In this document: piece by piece, positions 1 through 4,884 of the stretch
How positions within the stretch are numbered: position 1 is the stretch's first letter
Layout of the letters: the number at the start of each line of letters is the position of its first letter
Assembly: GCA_021781315.1 (NCBI GenBank)
Contig: JAJXXB010000232.1
Location: 1 to 9,406 of the forward strand
Direction: 5' to 3'
Length of the DNA: 9,406 bases
Source: Actinomycetes bacterium
GTDB taxonomy: Bacteria > Actinomycetota > Acidimicrobiia > Acidimicrobiales > RAAP-2
Notes under the pieces: generated by a model
Told to the model about the DNA's origin: nothing
Seen by the model: the letters and a program-made list of their open reading frames with translations, nothing else
The model's database searches: none
Program-made: the position numbers and the translations under genes

Positions 1-229
1 CTTCGCCGACGAGAGTCTGCGCGTGCCCGTAATCGCCTCGGGCGGGCTGAACGAGTCCAACGTCGTCGACGTCGTCCAGAACTATCCGGTCTTTGGCGTG
101 GACGTGCGTGGCGGCGTCGAGGTGGCCCCCGGGGTGAAGGATCCGGCGCGCCTGGGCGCCTTCATCGCCAACGCTCGTTGGGCCTACGAGAACAGCTTCG
201 TCGCGCGGCGCTTCGAGGAGTGGTTTTAG
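1..229 (+). CDS. trpF: Phosphoribosylanthranilate isomerase (C-terminal part)
   Basis: The 3' end of a gene that starts left of the window; the reading frame is open from base 2 and ends in TAG at 227-229. The 75 visible residues match the last third of TrpF, the (beta/alpha)8-barrel enzyme that isomerises N-(5'-phosphoribosyl)anthranilate to CdRP in cytoplasmic tryptophan synthesis. Seen: a VPVIASGGLN strand-and-loop (family: P-x-x-L-A-G-G-L), then GVDVRGGVE and PGVKD, which correspond to the phosphate-binding GVDVSSGVE and PGxKD blocks of barrel strands 7 and 8. The usual Ser-Ser or Asn-Ser in that loop is Arg-Gly here. A short tail ending in EEWF follows. The N-terminal catalytic Cys and the Asp are outside the window. 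The gene converges on fabF: the two coding regions share positions 226-229. Identity is fairly secure from the two end motifs; no other trp gene is visible. Confidence 0.85.
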   Translation, partial: FADESLRVPVIASGGLNESNVVDVVQNYPVFGVDVRGGVEVAPGVKDPARLGAFIANARWAYENSFVARRFEEWF

Positions 230-1425
230 GCCTGGTAGCGGCGAAAGACGACCGAGCCGTTGTGGCCGCCGAAGCCGAAGGAGTTCGACAGCACCACGTC
301 GATCTGTGCGGGGCGCGGCGCGCCGATGACGACGTCGAGGCCGATCGCCGGGTCCACCTGGGTGGTGCCGGCGGTGGGCGGGATGAGTTGATTGACCAGA
401 GTCAGCACCGACGCGACGCCCTCGAGGGCGCCGGCGGCGGCCAGCGAGTGGCCGAGGTGGCCCTTGACCGAGGTGACCGGCGGCGGGTTGTCGCCGAAGA
501 CGTGGTGCACGGCGATCGACTCGGCCAGGTCGTTGAGCGGCGTCGAGGTGCCGTGGGCGTTGATGTGCGAGACGTCGGCGGCGCTGATGCCGGCGTCGGC
601 CAGGGCGAGCTCCATGCAGCGCGTGGCGCCCACGCCGGCGGGGTCCGGAGCGGTGATGTGGTGGGCGTCGGCGGTCGAGGCCGCGCCGATCACCTCGGCG
701 AGGATCGTCGCGCCACGCTCGTGGGCGAAGTCCCAGTCCTCGAGGATCAAGATCCCCGCACCTTCACCCATGACGAAGCCGTCGCGGTTCAGGTCGAAGG
801 GCCGTGAGAAGTCCTCGTTGGACAGGGCGGTCATGTTGCGAAATCCCGCCTCGGCGATCTCGACCATGACCGCCTCGGCGCCACCGGCGACGGCCACCCG
901 CGAGCGCCCCGAGGCGATGAGGCGTGCCGCGTTGCCGATCGCGTGGGTGCCGGCCGCGCAGGCGGTCGTCACCGTCTCGGCCGGCCCGCCCAGGCCGAAG
1001 CGCATGGAGACGGCCGCGGTGGCCGCGTTGGGCATCATCATCGGCACCATGAAGGGCGAGACGCGGTTGGCGCCCTTCTCGCGCAGGACGTTGACCTGCT
1101 CGAGCACCGTCTGGAGTCCGCCGATGCCGGTCGTGACGATGGAGGCGCCGTCGTCGTAGGGGCCGACGAGTCCGCTGGCGCGCCAGGCCTCGTCGGCGGC
1201 CATCAGCGCGTAGAGCGTGAAGGGGTCGAGGCGGCGCAACTCCTTGGCGTTGCCCAGGCCCGAGGAGTCGAAGTCGCTGATGCGCTTGCTCGCCGGTGCG
1301 ACCGATTGGACGAGGGCGTCCCACAGGGCGGACACGCCCACGCCGGCGCAGCTGATCGCGCCCAACGCGGTGACCGCCACGCGACGGCCCTGGATGGGCC
1401 CCTCGGCGCTAACGGCGACGCGCAC
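226..1425 (-). CDS. fabF: Beta-ketoacyl-ACP synthase II
   Basis: Elongating condensing enzyme of type II fatty acid synthesis: it joins malonyl-ACP to an acyl-ACP with loss of CO2, in the cytoplasm. At 399 residues it is close to the usual ~410. The thiolase-fold landmarks are all present: nucleophile Cys156 in TTACAAGTHAIG, His291 in NAHGTSTPLND, Lys321 and His326 in KGHLGHSLAAAG, and the glycine-rich gating loop NSFGFGGHNG at 381-390. The Cys-His-His triad with intact Lys indicates an active KAS II rather than a chain-length-factor partner (which has Gln for Cys) or FabH (Cys-His-Asn). The GTG start at 1425 overlaps the acpP stop as TAGTG and has no clear Shine-Dalgarno sequence, so it is probably translated by coupling to acpP. 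It begins about 10 residues before the conserved RRVAVTALGA strand. The stop (TAA) lies inside the convergent trpF overlap, leaving no space for a terminator. Confidence 0.97.
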   Translation of the reverse strand: MRVAVSAEGPIQGRRVAVTALGAISCAGVGVSALWDALVQSVAPASKRISDFDSSGLGNAKELRRLDPFTLYALMAADEAWRASGLVGPYDDGASIVTTGIGGLQTVLEQVNVLREKGANRVSPFMVPMMMPNAATAAVSMRFGLGGPAETVTTACAAGTHAIGNAARLIASGRSRVAVAGGAEAVMVEIAEAGFRNMTALSNEDFSRPFDLNRDGFVMGEGAGILILEDWDFAHERGATILAEVIGAASTADAHHITAPDPAGVGATRCMELALADAGISAADVSHINAHGTSTPLNDLAESIAVHHVFGDNPPPVTSVKGHLGHSLAAAGALEGVASVLTLVNQLIPPTAGTTQVDPAIGLDVVIGAPRPAQIDVVLSNSFGFGGHNGSVVFRRYQA

Positions 1426-1664
1426 TAGAGCTTGGCGTAGACGAGTTCGAACGCCTGGCCGACGGTGGTGATGTCCTTGAGCTCGTCCTCGGCTACTTCG
1501 ATGTCGAAGGTCTCCTCGAGGGCCATCACCAACTCGACCAGGTCGAGGCTGTCGGCGCCGAGGTCGTCGGCGAAGGACGCCTCCGGGGTCACCTGGGCGG
1601 CGTCGACGGCCAAGACCTCGACGGCGTTCTCGGTGAATTTGGCGAATGCTTCGTTGCGGTCCAT
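1425..1664 (-). CDS. acpP: Acyl carrier protein
   Basis: A small acidic 79-residue protein that carries growing acyl chains as thioesters on a 4'-phosphopantetheine arm. The attachment motif is [15 protein letters not shown], with the modified serine at Ser39, followed by the acidic helix II that docks onto Fab enzymes. Length and helix layout (helix I about 3-18, helix II 39-53, helix IV from about 66) are those of a stand-alone FAS ACP. The ATG at 1664 has a good Shine-Dalgarno sequence (AAGGGG, 1670-1675 on the minus strand), in keeping with an abundant protein. Its stop overlaps the fabF start by one base. It is separated from fabG by 51 nt that may hold its own promoter. Position between fabG and fabF supports a primary fatty acid ACP rather than a polyketide or peptide carrier. 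Confidence 0.97.
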   Translation of the reverse strand: MDRNEAFAKFTENAVEVLAVDAAQVTPEASFADDLGADSLDLVELVMALEETFDIEVAEDELKDITTVGQAFELVYAKL

Positions 1665-1669
1665 GTCAG

Positions 1670-1675
1670 CCCCTT
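1670..1675 (-). promoter_or_regulatory. Shine-Dalgarno sequence of acpP
   Basis: The minus strand reads AAGGGG with 5 nt before the ATG at 1664. It fixes the acpP start and contrasts with the coupled, SD-poor fabF that follows. Confidence 0.75.
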
Positions 1676-1690
1676 ATTTTGTGTCGGTCC

Positions 1691-1696
1691 ATCCTA
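1691..1696 (-). promoter_or_regulatory. Possible -10 box of an internal acpP promoter
   Basis: The minus strand reads TAGGAT, a good fit to the actinobacterial -10 pattern TANNNT. It lies in the only real gap of the fab operon. Transcription would start near 1684, leaving a leader of about 20 nt that contains the acpP Shine-Dalgarno sequence. No TTGACA-like -35 box is visible at 16-19 nt, so this is a tentative call. Confidence 0.35.
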
Positions 1697-1701
1697 CTCA
1701 A

Positions 1702-1725
1702 GACCCGGGTCCAGATTAGAGACCC
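1702..1725. repeat. Palindrome and inverted half-sites upstream of acpP
   Basis: GACCCGGGTC at 1702-1711 is a perfect 10-bp palindrome, and a third GACCC half-site lies at 1721-1725. GGGTC (1707-1711) and GACCC (1721-1725) can also form a 5-bp stem with a 9-nt loop across the fabG stop codon. The palindrome sits 5 bp upstream of the possible acpP -10 box, where a regulator could act. In DNA this GC-rich, chance is a fair alternative explanation. Confidence 0.3.
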
Positions 1726-2417
1726 ATGGCCAGCCCGCCGTCGACGGGCAGGACCGCGCCGGTGATGTAGCGAGCGTCGGCGCTGGCGAGGAACTCCACC
1801 ACGCCGGCGATGTCGGCGGGCACCCCGATGCGCTGAGCGGGCACCAGGGCGAGCATCTCGTCCTTGCCGGCCAGGTCGGTCGTCATGTCGGTGTCAACGA
1901 AGCCGGGCGCGACGACGTTCACGGTCACCCCGCGCGAGGCGACCTCGCGCGCCAGGCTGCGGGCCAGCCCGACCAGTCCGGCCTTGGCGGCGGCGTAGTT
2001 GGCCTGGCCCGGCACGCCGTAGAAGGGGCTGATCGAGCCGATGAAGACGATCGAACCGCCACGCGCGCGCACCATCGAGGCGAGGACCGCGCGCGCGGTG
2101 TAGAACGCCCCGTCGAGGTTGACCGAGAGGACTTCGCGCCACTGCTCGTCGGACATGCGCAGGGCCAGTCCGTCACGGGTGATCCCGGCGTTGGCGATCG
2201 CCACGGCGACCGGACCGAAGTCGGCGATCGCGGACTTGACCGCCTCCGTGACCGCCGCCGAGTCGGCGACATCGACGGCGAGGGCTCGCGCCACGCCCGC
2301 CGGAGCCTCGCCCGAGCGCGACAGGGCGACGACCGTGTCGCCCGCCGCGGCGAAGCGCTCGGCGATGGCGGCGCCGATGCCGCGGCTGGCGCCAGTGACG
2401 AGGACGAGGCGACTCAT
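1716..2417 (-). CDS. fabG: 3-oxoacyl-ACP reductase
   Basis: NADPH-dependent reduction of beta-ketoacyl-ACP to beta-hydroxyacyl-ACP, the first reductive step of each elongation round. This is a classical short-chain dehydrogenase (SDR) of 233 residues, slightly shorter than the usual ~245. Seen: the dinucleotide-binding TGASRGIG at 8-15, NAG at 76-78, and the tetrad Asn100, Ser128 (in GSIS), Tyr141 and Lys145 (YAAAK), then the PGFVDTDM loop at 171-178 and a C-terminal PVDGGLAMG. An open frame continues 64 codons upstream, but the start at 2417 is chosen for three reasons: it puts the Rossmann strand at residue 3, it has a perfect AGGAGG 4 nt upstream, and it overlaps the fabD stop as ATGA. Placement between fabD and acpP makes the fatty acid reductase role much more likely than another SDR function. 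Confidence 0.95.
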   Translation of the reverse strand: MSRLVLVTGASRGIGAAIAERFAAAGDTVVALSRSGEAPAGVARALAVDVADSAAVTEAVKSAIADFGPVAVAIANAGITRDGLALRMSDEQWREVLSVNLDGAFYTARAVLASMVRARGGSIVFIGSISPFYGVPGQANYAAAKAGLVGLARSLAREVASRGVTVNVVAPGFVDTDMTTDLAGKDEMLALVPAQRIGVPADIAGVVEFLASADARYITGAVLPVDGGLAMGL

Positions 2418-3337
2418 AGGACCTCCTGGAGTTGTTCGGGTGCATCGGGGCTGACCTGACGCTCGAAAGTGCGGATTCGCTTGGTGAGACCGGTGAGGAC
2501 GCCGGCCGGGGCCATCTCGACCGTCGTGGTGACGCTCTCGGGCAGGGCCAAGGTCGCGGCGAGGAACTCGACGGGTGAGGTGAGCTGGCGCGAGAGGAGT
2601 TGCTGCCACTCCGGGGAGGTCGTGTGCACCGCGCCGTCGACGTTGGCGATGAGTGTCTGGTCGGTGCTGCCCCAGGCGACCGACTCGAGGGCCCGGTCGA
2701 GTTCACTCTGGGCCGGGGCCATCAGGGGCGAGTGGAAGGCCCCGCCGACGGGCAGCGGTGTCGCTCGGCGCCATCCCAGGTCGCGGTGCACGCTGAGGAG
2801 GTGATCGAGCGCGGCGCGCGTGCCGCTCACCACGATCTGGCCGGTGCCGTTGATGTTGGCGATCCAGATGTCCTCGAGCGCGTCGAGCGCCGCCCGGGCG
2901 CCCTCGTCGCCGCCCATGAGAGCGACCATGGATCCGGCCGTGGCCTCGGCCGCGGCGGCCATCGCCGAGCCGCGCACCGCGATCAGGCGGGCGCCGTCGT
3001 CGAGTCCGAGTAGGCCCGAGGCCACGAGCGCCGAGAACTCGCCGAGGCTGTGTCCCAACAGGTAGCGCGGGCGCACCCCGAGATCGAGCAGGTCGTGGTA
3101 GCTCACGAGCGAGAGTGCGAAGGTCGCGATCTGGGCGCGGTCGGTGCGAACGACCTCGTCGTCGCTCGCCTCGAGCAGGAGGTACTCGACGTCGAGTCCG
3201 GCCGACTCGGAGACCCGTCCCACGAGCTCCCAGTTCGCCGACGACGTCCAGGCGCGCCCGGCGCCGCCGGAGAGGGAGCCCTGGCCCGGAAAGAGCGCGA
3301 CGACGTCGTCGCGCAGGGCGAGATTCTCATCGATCAT
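2414..3337 (-). CDS. fabD: Malonyl-CoA:ACP transacylase
   Basis: Transfers malonyl from CoA to ACP, supplying the extender unit for FabF. At 307 residues it has the normal family size (~310). Seen: the N-terminal FPGQGS (16-21) that forms the oxyanion pocket, Gln69, the nucleophile elbow GHSLG with Ser97, Arg122 in VRGSAM that binds the malonyl carboxylate, and His202 in GAFHSPLM that completes the Ser-His dyad. Arg122 indicates a malonyl-type substrate. The frame is open to 3436, but that would run through the tRNA-Leu gene; the ATG at 3337 puts the FPGQG strand at the normal distance. There is no Shine-Dalgarno sequence, but a TGTTACCGT extended -10 ends exactly 6 nt before the ATG, so the mRNA is probably leaderless. 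It is the first gene of the fab operon. No fabH is present between fabD and acpP, unlike many bacterial operons. Confidence 0.95.
   Translation of the reverse strand: MIDENLALRDDVVALFPGQGSLSGGAGRAWTSSANWELVGRVSESAGLDVEYLLLEASDDEVVRTDRAQIATFALSLVSYHDLLDLGVRPRYLLGHSLGEFSALVASGLLGLDDGARLIAVRGSAMAAAAEATAGSMVALMGGDEGARAALDALEDIWIANINGTGQIVVSGTRAALDHLLSVHRDLGWRRATPLPVGGAFHSPLMAPAQSELDRALESVAWGSTDQTLIANVDGAVHTTSPEWQQLLSRQLTSPVEFLAATLALPESVTTTVEMAPAGVLTGLTKRIRTFERQVSPDAPEQLQEVL
2422..2427 (-). promoter_or_regulatory. Shine-Dalgarno sequence of fabG
   Basis: The minus strand reads AGGAGG, a perfect anti-16S match, 4 nt before the ATG at 2417 and inside the last codons of fabD. It decides the fabG start against the longer upstream frame. 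Confidence 0.85.
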
Positions 3338-3340
3338 GGT

Positions 3341-3357
3341 GCCACGGTAACAGTGGC
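3341..3357. repeat. Inverted repeat straddling the fabD -10 box
   Basis: GCCAC (3341-3345), 7-bp spacer, GTGGC (3353-3357). The arms flank and partly cover the predicted fabD -10. If fabD is leaderless this repeat is not transcribed, so it would act as a DNA operator rather than as an RNA hairpin. The arms are only 5 bp, so chance remains possible. Confidence 0.35.
3344..3349 (-). promoter_or_regulatory. Extended -10 box of fabD (leaderless)
   Basis: The minus strand reads TGT-TACCGT, matching TGN-TANNNT. Exactly 6 nt separate it from the ATG at 3337, so the predicted first transcribed base is the A of the start codon. Absence of any Shine-Dalgarno sequence fits. A -35 box is not apparent, as is common with extended -10 promoters. 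Confidence 0.5.
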
Positions 3358-3407
3358 GCGGTGCGCGATCGCGCCTCGGTGAACGCGCGACGCGAGGGAT
3401 CGTGTCG

Positions 3408-3491
3408 TGCCCGGAGTGGGACTCGAACCCACACACCCTTTCGAGTAAAGGCTTTTGAGGCCTCCGCGTCTGCCGATTCCGCCATCCGGGC
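3408..3491 (-). tRNA. tRNA-Leu (anticodon CAA)
   Basis: An 84-nt class II tRNA. On the minus strand the 7-bp acceptor stem is GCCCGGA (5' end at 3491) with TCCGGGC, followed by discriminator A at 3408, as leucine tRNAs require. The D-arm contains GGCGGAATCGGCAGACGC. The anticodon stem GAGGC/GCCTT (one G-U pair) closes the loop CTCAAAA, giving anticodon CAA at 3455-3457, which reads UUG. The long variable arm can fold as ACTC-GAAA-GGGT. The T-stem is GTGGG/CCCAC with loop TTCGAGT. The 3' CCA is not encoded. The gene lies 70 nt upstream of fabD on the same strand and is divergent from menC. UUG is a rare leucine codon in a genome this GC-rich; note that polA starts with TTG, though initiation uses the initiator tRNA. 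Confidence 0.96.
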
Positions 3492-3506
3492 TAGTGCGAC
3501 CACGGA

Positions 3507-3512
3507 AGCCTA
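3507..3512 (-). promoter_or_regulatory. Probable -10 box of tRNA-Leu
   Basis: The minus strand reads TAGGCT, a standard actinobacterial -10. Transcription would start near 3500, giving a 5' leader of about 9 nt before the mature tRNA end at 3491, typical for RNase P processing. No clear -35 is seen; its position would fall inside the first codons of menC. Confidence 0.5.
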
Positions 3513-3514
3513 CC

Positions 3515-3520
3515 TAAAGT
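3515..3520 (+). promoter_or_regulatory. Probable -10 box of menC (leaderless)
   Basis: TAAAGT fits TANNNT and is followed by exactly 6 nt (GACGTC) and then the GTG at 3527, so the predicted first transcribed base is the first base of the start codon. No Shine-Dalgarno sequence competes with this reading. It lies only 2 bp from the opposing tRNA-Leu -10 box. Confidence 0.45.
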
Positions 3521-3526
3521 GACGTC

Positions 3527-4570
3527 GTGAGAGTGAGCCTCTGGGAAGCGCGCGCGCGCCTGCGCCGACCCGTCGCCGCCGCTCGGGAGCGTCACGACGA
3601 GCGCACCCGGCTCTATCTCGAGATCGAGCACGCTGGTCACGTTGGCTACGGGGAGGTCTCCCCCCAGAGCGTCGCCCTCAACGGCGACCCCGGGGTCGAG
3701 GAGGTCGTCAGCGAACTGCGCGAGGTCGTGGTGCCGCGCCTGATGCGCGTCGTGGCGCGCGAGCACGAGCCGCCGACGTGGGCGCGCGCCACCGGCCTGG
3801 TGGGCGAGCGCCCGGCCAGCCGCGTGGCGGGGGCGTTGCTGGAGATGGCGCTGATGGACCGCGAGCTGCGCGCGCGCGACAGCGACCTCGCCGCGCTCTG
3901 GCCCGCGCAGTTCGCGACGCCCTCGCAGGCGACGGTCTCGATGATCGAGCTCAACACCCCTTGGTCGGTCGGCACCGCGGCCCGCGTGCGGGTCAAGACC
4001 GCCCCGGGGGCCGTCAGTGACGCCGCCCTCGCCGCGCTCACGGAGCTCTCCGTGCCGATCCTGCTCGACTTCAACTGCTCGGCGCCGGGTCCCGAGGAGG
4101 TGGTGAGCCAGTGGCGCGCGATCAGCGAGGTGGCGACCATCGACGCGATCGAACAGCCCTTCGCCGTGGGCAACGTAGCCGAGAATTCTCTCTTGGCCGC
4201 GCGCCTCGGGGTCGATCTCAGCATCGACGAGGGCTGTCGCAGCCTCGGGGACCTGGTTCAGATCGTGCGCTACCAGGCGGCGAAAATGGTCTGTGTGAAG
4301 CCCGCGCGGGTGGGGGGCTACGCCGTCGCGCGCAGCCTGATCGAGCGCGCGAGAGAGATGGGGCTACGGGTCTACCTGGGGGGCTTCTTCGAGTCGGACT
4401 TCGCGCGCAGCGTGAACCGGGCGTTCGCGCAGAGCTGCGTGGACGAGCCGAGTGACGTGGGCGCAGTCGATCTTGTCGACGGGGCAGCGGAGAGGATCGC
4501 CGGCGGCCTGGGATGGCGCCCGGCGCCTGCAGTACTGGCCGCGGCCGAGCCGATGGGCACCTGGGAGTGA
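3527..4570 (+). CDS. menC: o-Succinylbenzoate synthase-like enolase-superfamily enzyme
   Basis: At 347 residues, an enolase-superfamily enzyme of the muconate-lactonising subgroup, best matched to OSBS, which dehydrates SHCHC to o-succinylbenzoate in menaquinone synthesis. Seen: an N-terminal capping domain (about 1-125), then the barrel with strand-2 RVRVK (catalytic Lys157), metal ligands Asp181 (LLDFN), Glu209 (IEQP) and Asp234 (SIDE), the second catalytic lysine Lys258 (CVKPARVGG), and GGFFES at 285-290. The family K-x-K is R-x-K here. The GTG start is supported by a -10 box 6 nt upstream; a second GTG at 3533 is possible. It heads an operon with overlapping genes and no other men gene is visible, so assignment to OSBS rather than N-succinylamino acid racemase or dipeptide epimerase rests on sequence resemblance only. 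The fold is certain, the substrate probable. Confidence 0.8.
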   Translation: MRVSLWEARARLRRPVAAARERHDERTRLYLEIEHAGHVGYGEVSPQSVALNGDPGVEEVVSELREVVVPRLMRVVAREHEPPTWARATGLVGERPASRVAGALLEMALMDRELRARDSDLAALWPAQFATPSQATVSMIELNTPWSVGTAARVRVKTAPGAVSDAALAALTELSVPILLDFNCSAPGPEEVVSQWRAISEVATIDAIEQPFAVGNVAENSLLAARLGVDLSIDEGCRSLGDLVQIVRYQAAKMVCVKPARVGGYAVARSLIERAREMGLRVYLGGFFESDFARSVNRAFAQSCVDEPSDVGAVDLVDGAAERIAGGLGWRPAPAVLAAAEPMGTWE

Positions 4571-4583
4571 GCAGCCGTACACT
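4554..4583 (+). promoter_or_regulatory. Possible internal promoter before the coiled-coil gene and pdtaR
   Basis: TGGGCA at 4554-4559 (4 of 6 to TTGACA), an 18-nt spacer, and TACACT (TANNNT) at 4578-4583. Seven nt further lies an in-frame GTG at 4591, so this could drive a leaderless transcript of the coiled-coil gene, pdtaR and polA independent of menC. Support is from pattern and spacing only. Confidence 0.3.
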
Positions 4584-4884
4584 TCTGCTGGTGCCACGGA
4601 TGCGACGACGTCTCGAGGACGTGCAACGGCGGCTCTCGGCCGCGCGCGAGAGCCAGCGCGTGCTCGAAGAGCAGGTCGCGGTCTGGAACGACGCGCTCGA
4701 CGACGCCCGCATCCGCGCCCTGGTCTCCGAGACCCCCCTGCAGACGCAAGAATACGAGGAGTTGTCGCGCCACGTCCTGGCCGCGAAGTCCGAATTGGAG
4801 CGTCGAACCGCGGAAGTTCGTAGCCTGATAGGCGAGCGCGACGAGTTGTTGCGTGAATGGGCACCAAAGGATGAGCATGGATAA
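4567..4884 (+). CDS. Small coiled-coil protein, function unknown
   Basis: A soluble, highly charged protein of 105 residues with no signal peptide or convincing membrane segment. Two long helices are predicted by eye: about 12-52 (heptad-like LEDVQRRLSAARESQRVLEE) and about 60-98, joined by a short turn containing RALVSETPL at 50-58, so it should form an antiparallel helical hairpin or an oligomeric coiled coil. From memory, short proteins with a DDAR-x-RALVSETPL-like core are found in other actinobacteria, but I cannot confirm this here. GTG at 4567 overlaps the menC stop (GTGA). Alternatives in frame are GTG 4591, placed 7 nt after a -10-like TACACT, and ATG 4600; both remove the SSRTLLLVP stretch, which looks unlike the rest. 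The stop overlaps the pdtaR start by 8 nt, so the two are likely translated together. No enzymatic motif is visible. Confidence 0.75.
   Translation: MSSRTLLLVPRMRRRLEDVQRRLSAARESQRVLEEQVAVWNDALDDARIRALVSETPLQTQEYEELSRHVLAAKSELERRTAEVRSLIGERDELLREWAPKDEHG
4866..4871 (+). promoter_or_regulatory. Shine-Dalgarno sequence of pdtaR
   Basis: AAAGGA, 5 nt before the ATG at 4877. It favours this start over the GTG at 4853 and the ATG at 4871, both of which lie in the same frame upstream. Confidence 0.65.

Noticed and set aside
1716..2609. fabG starting upstream at 2609
   Set aside because: The 64-residue extension is an Arg/Pro-rich shadow of fabD; AGGAGG and the ATGA junction mark 2417 as the start.
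3363..3374. Perfect palindrome GCGCGATCGCGC between tRNA-Leu and fabD
   Set aside because: The 12-bp palindrome is real, but CG-alternating sequence with GATC is common in this DNA and it has no clear relation to the promoter. I cannot separate it from chance.
2414..3436. fabD starting upstream at 3436
   Set aside because: The extra 33 codons run through the 3' part of the tRNA-Leu gene and are not FabD-like; the ATG at 3337 has the right distance to FPGQG and a promoter element.
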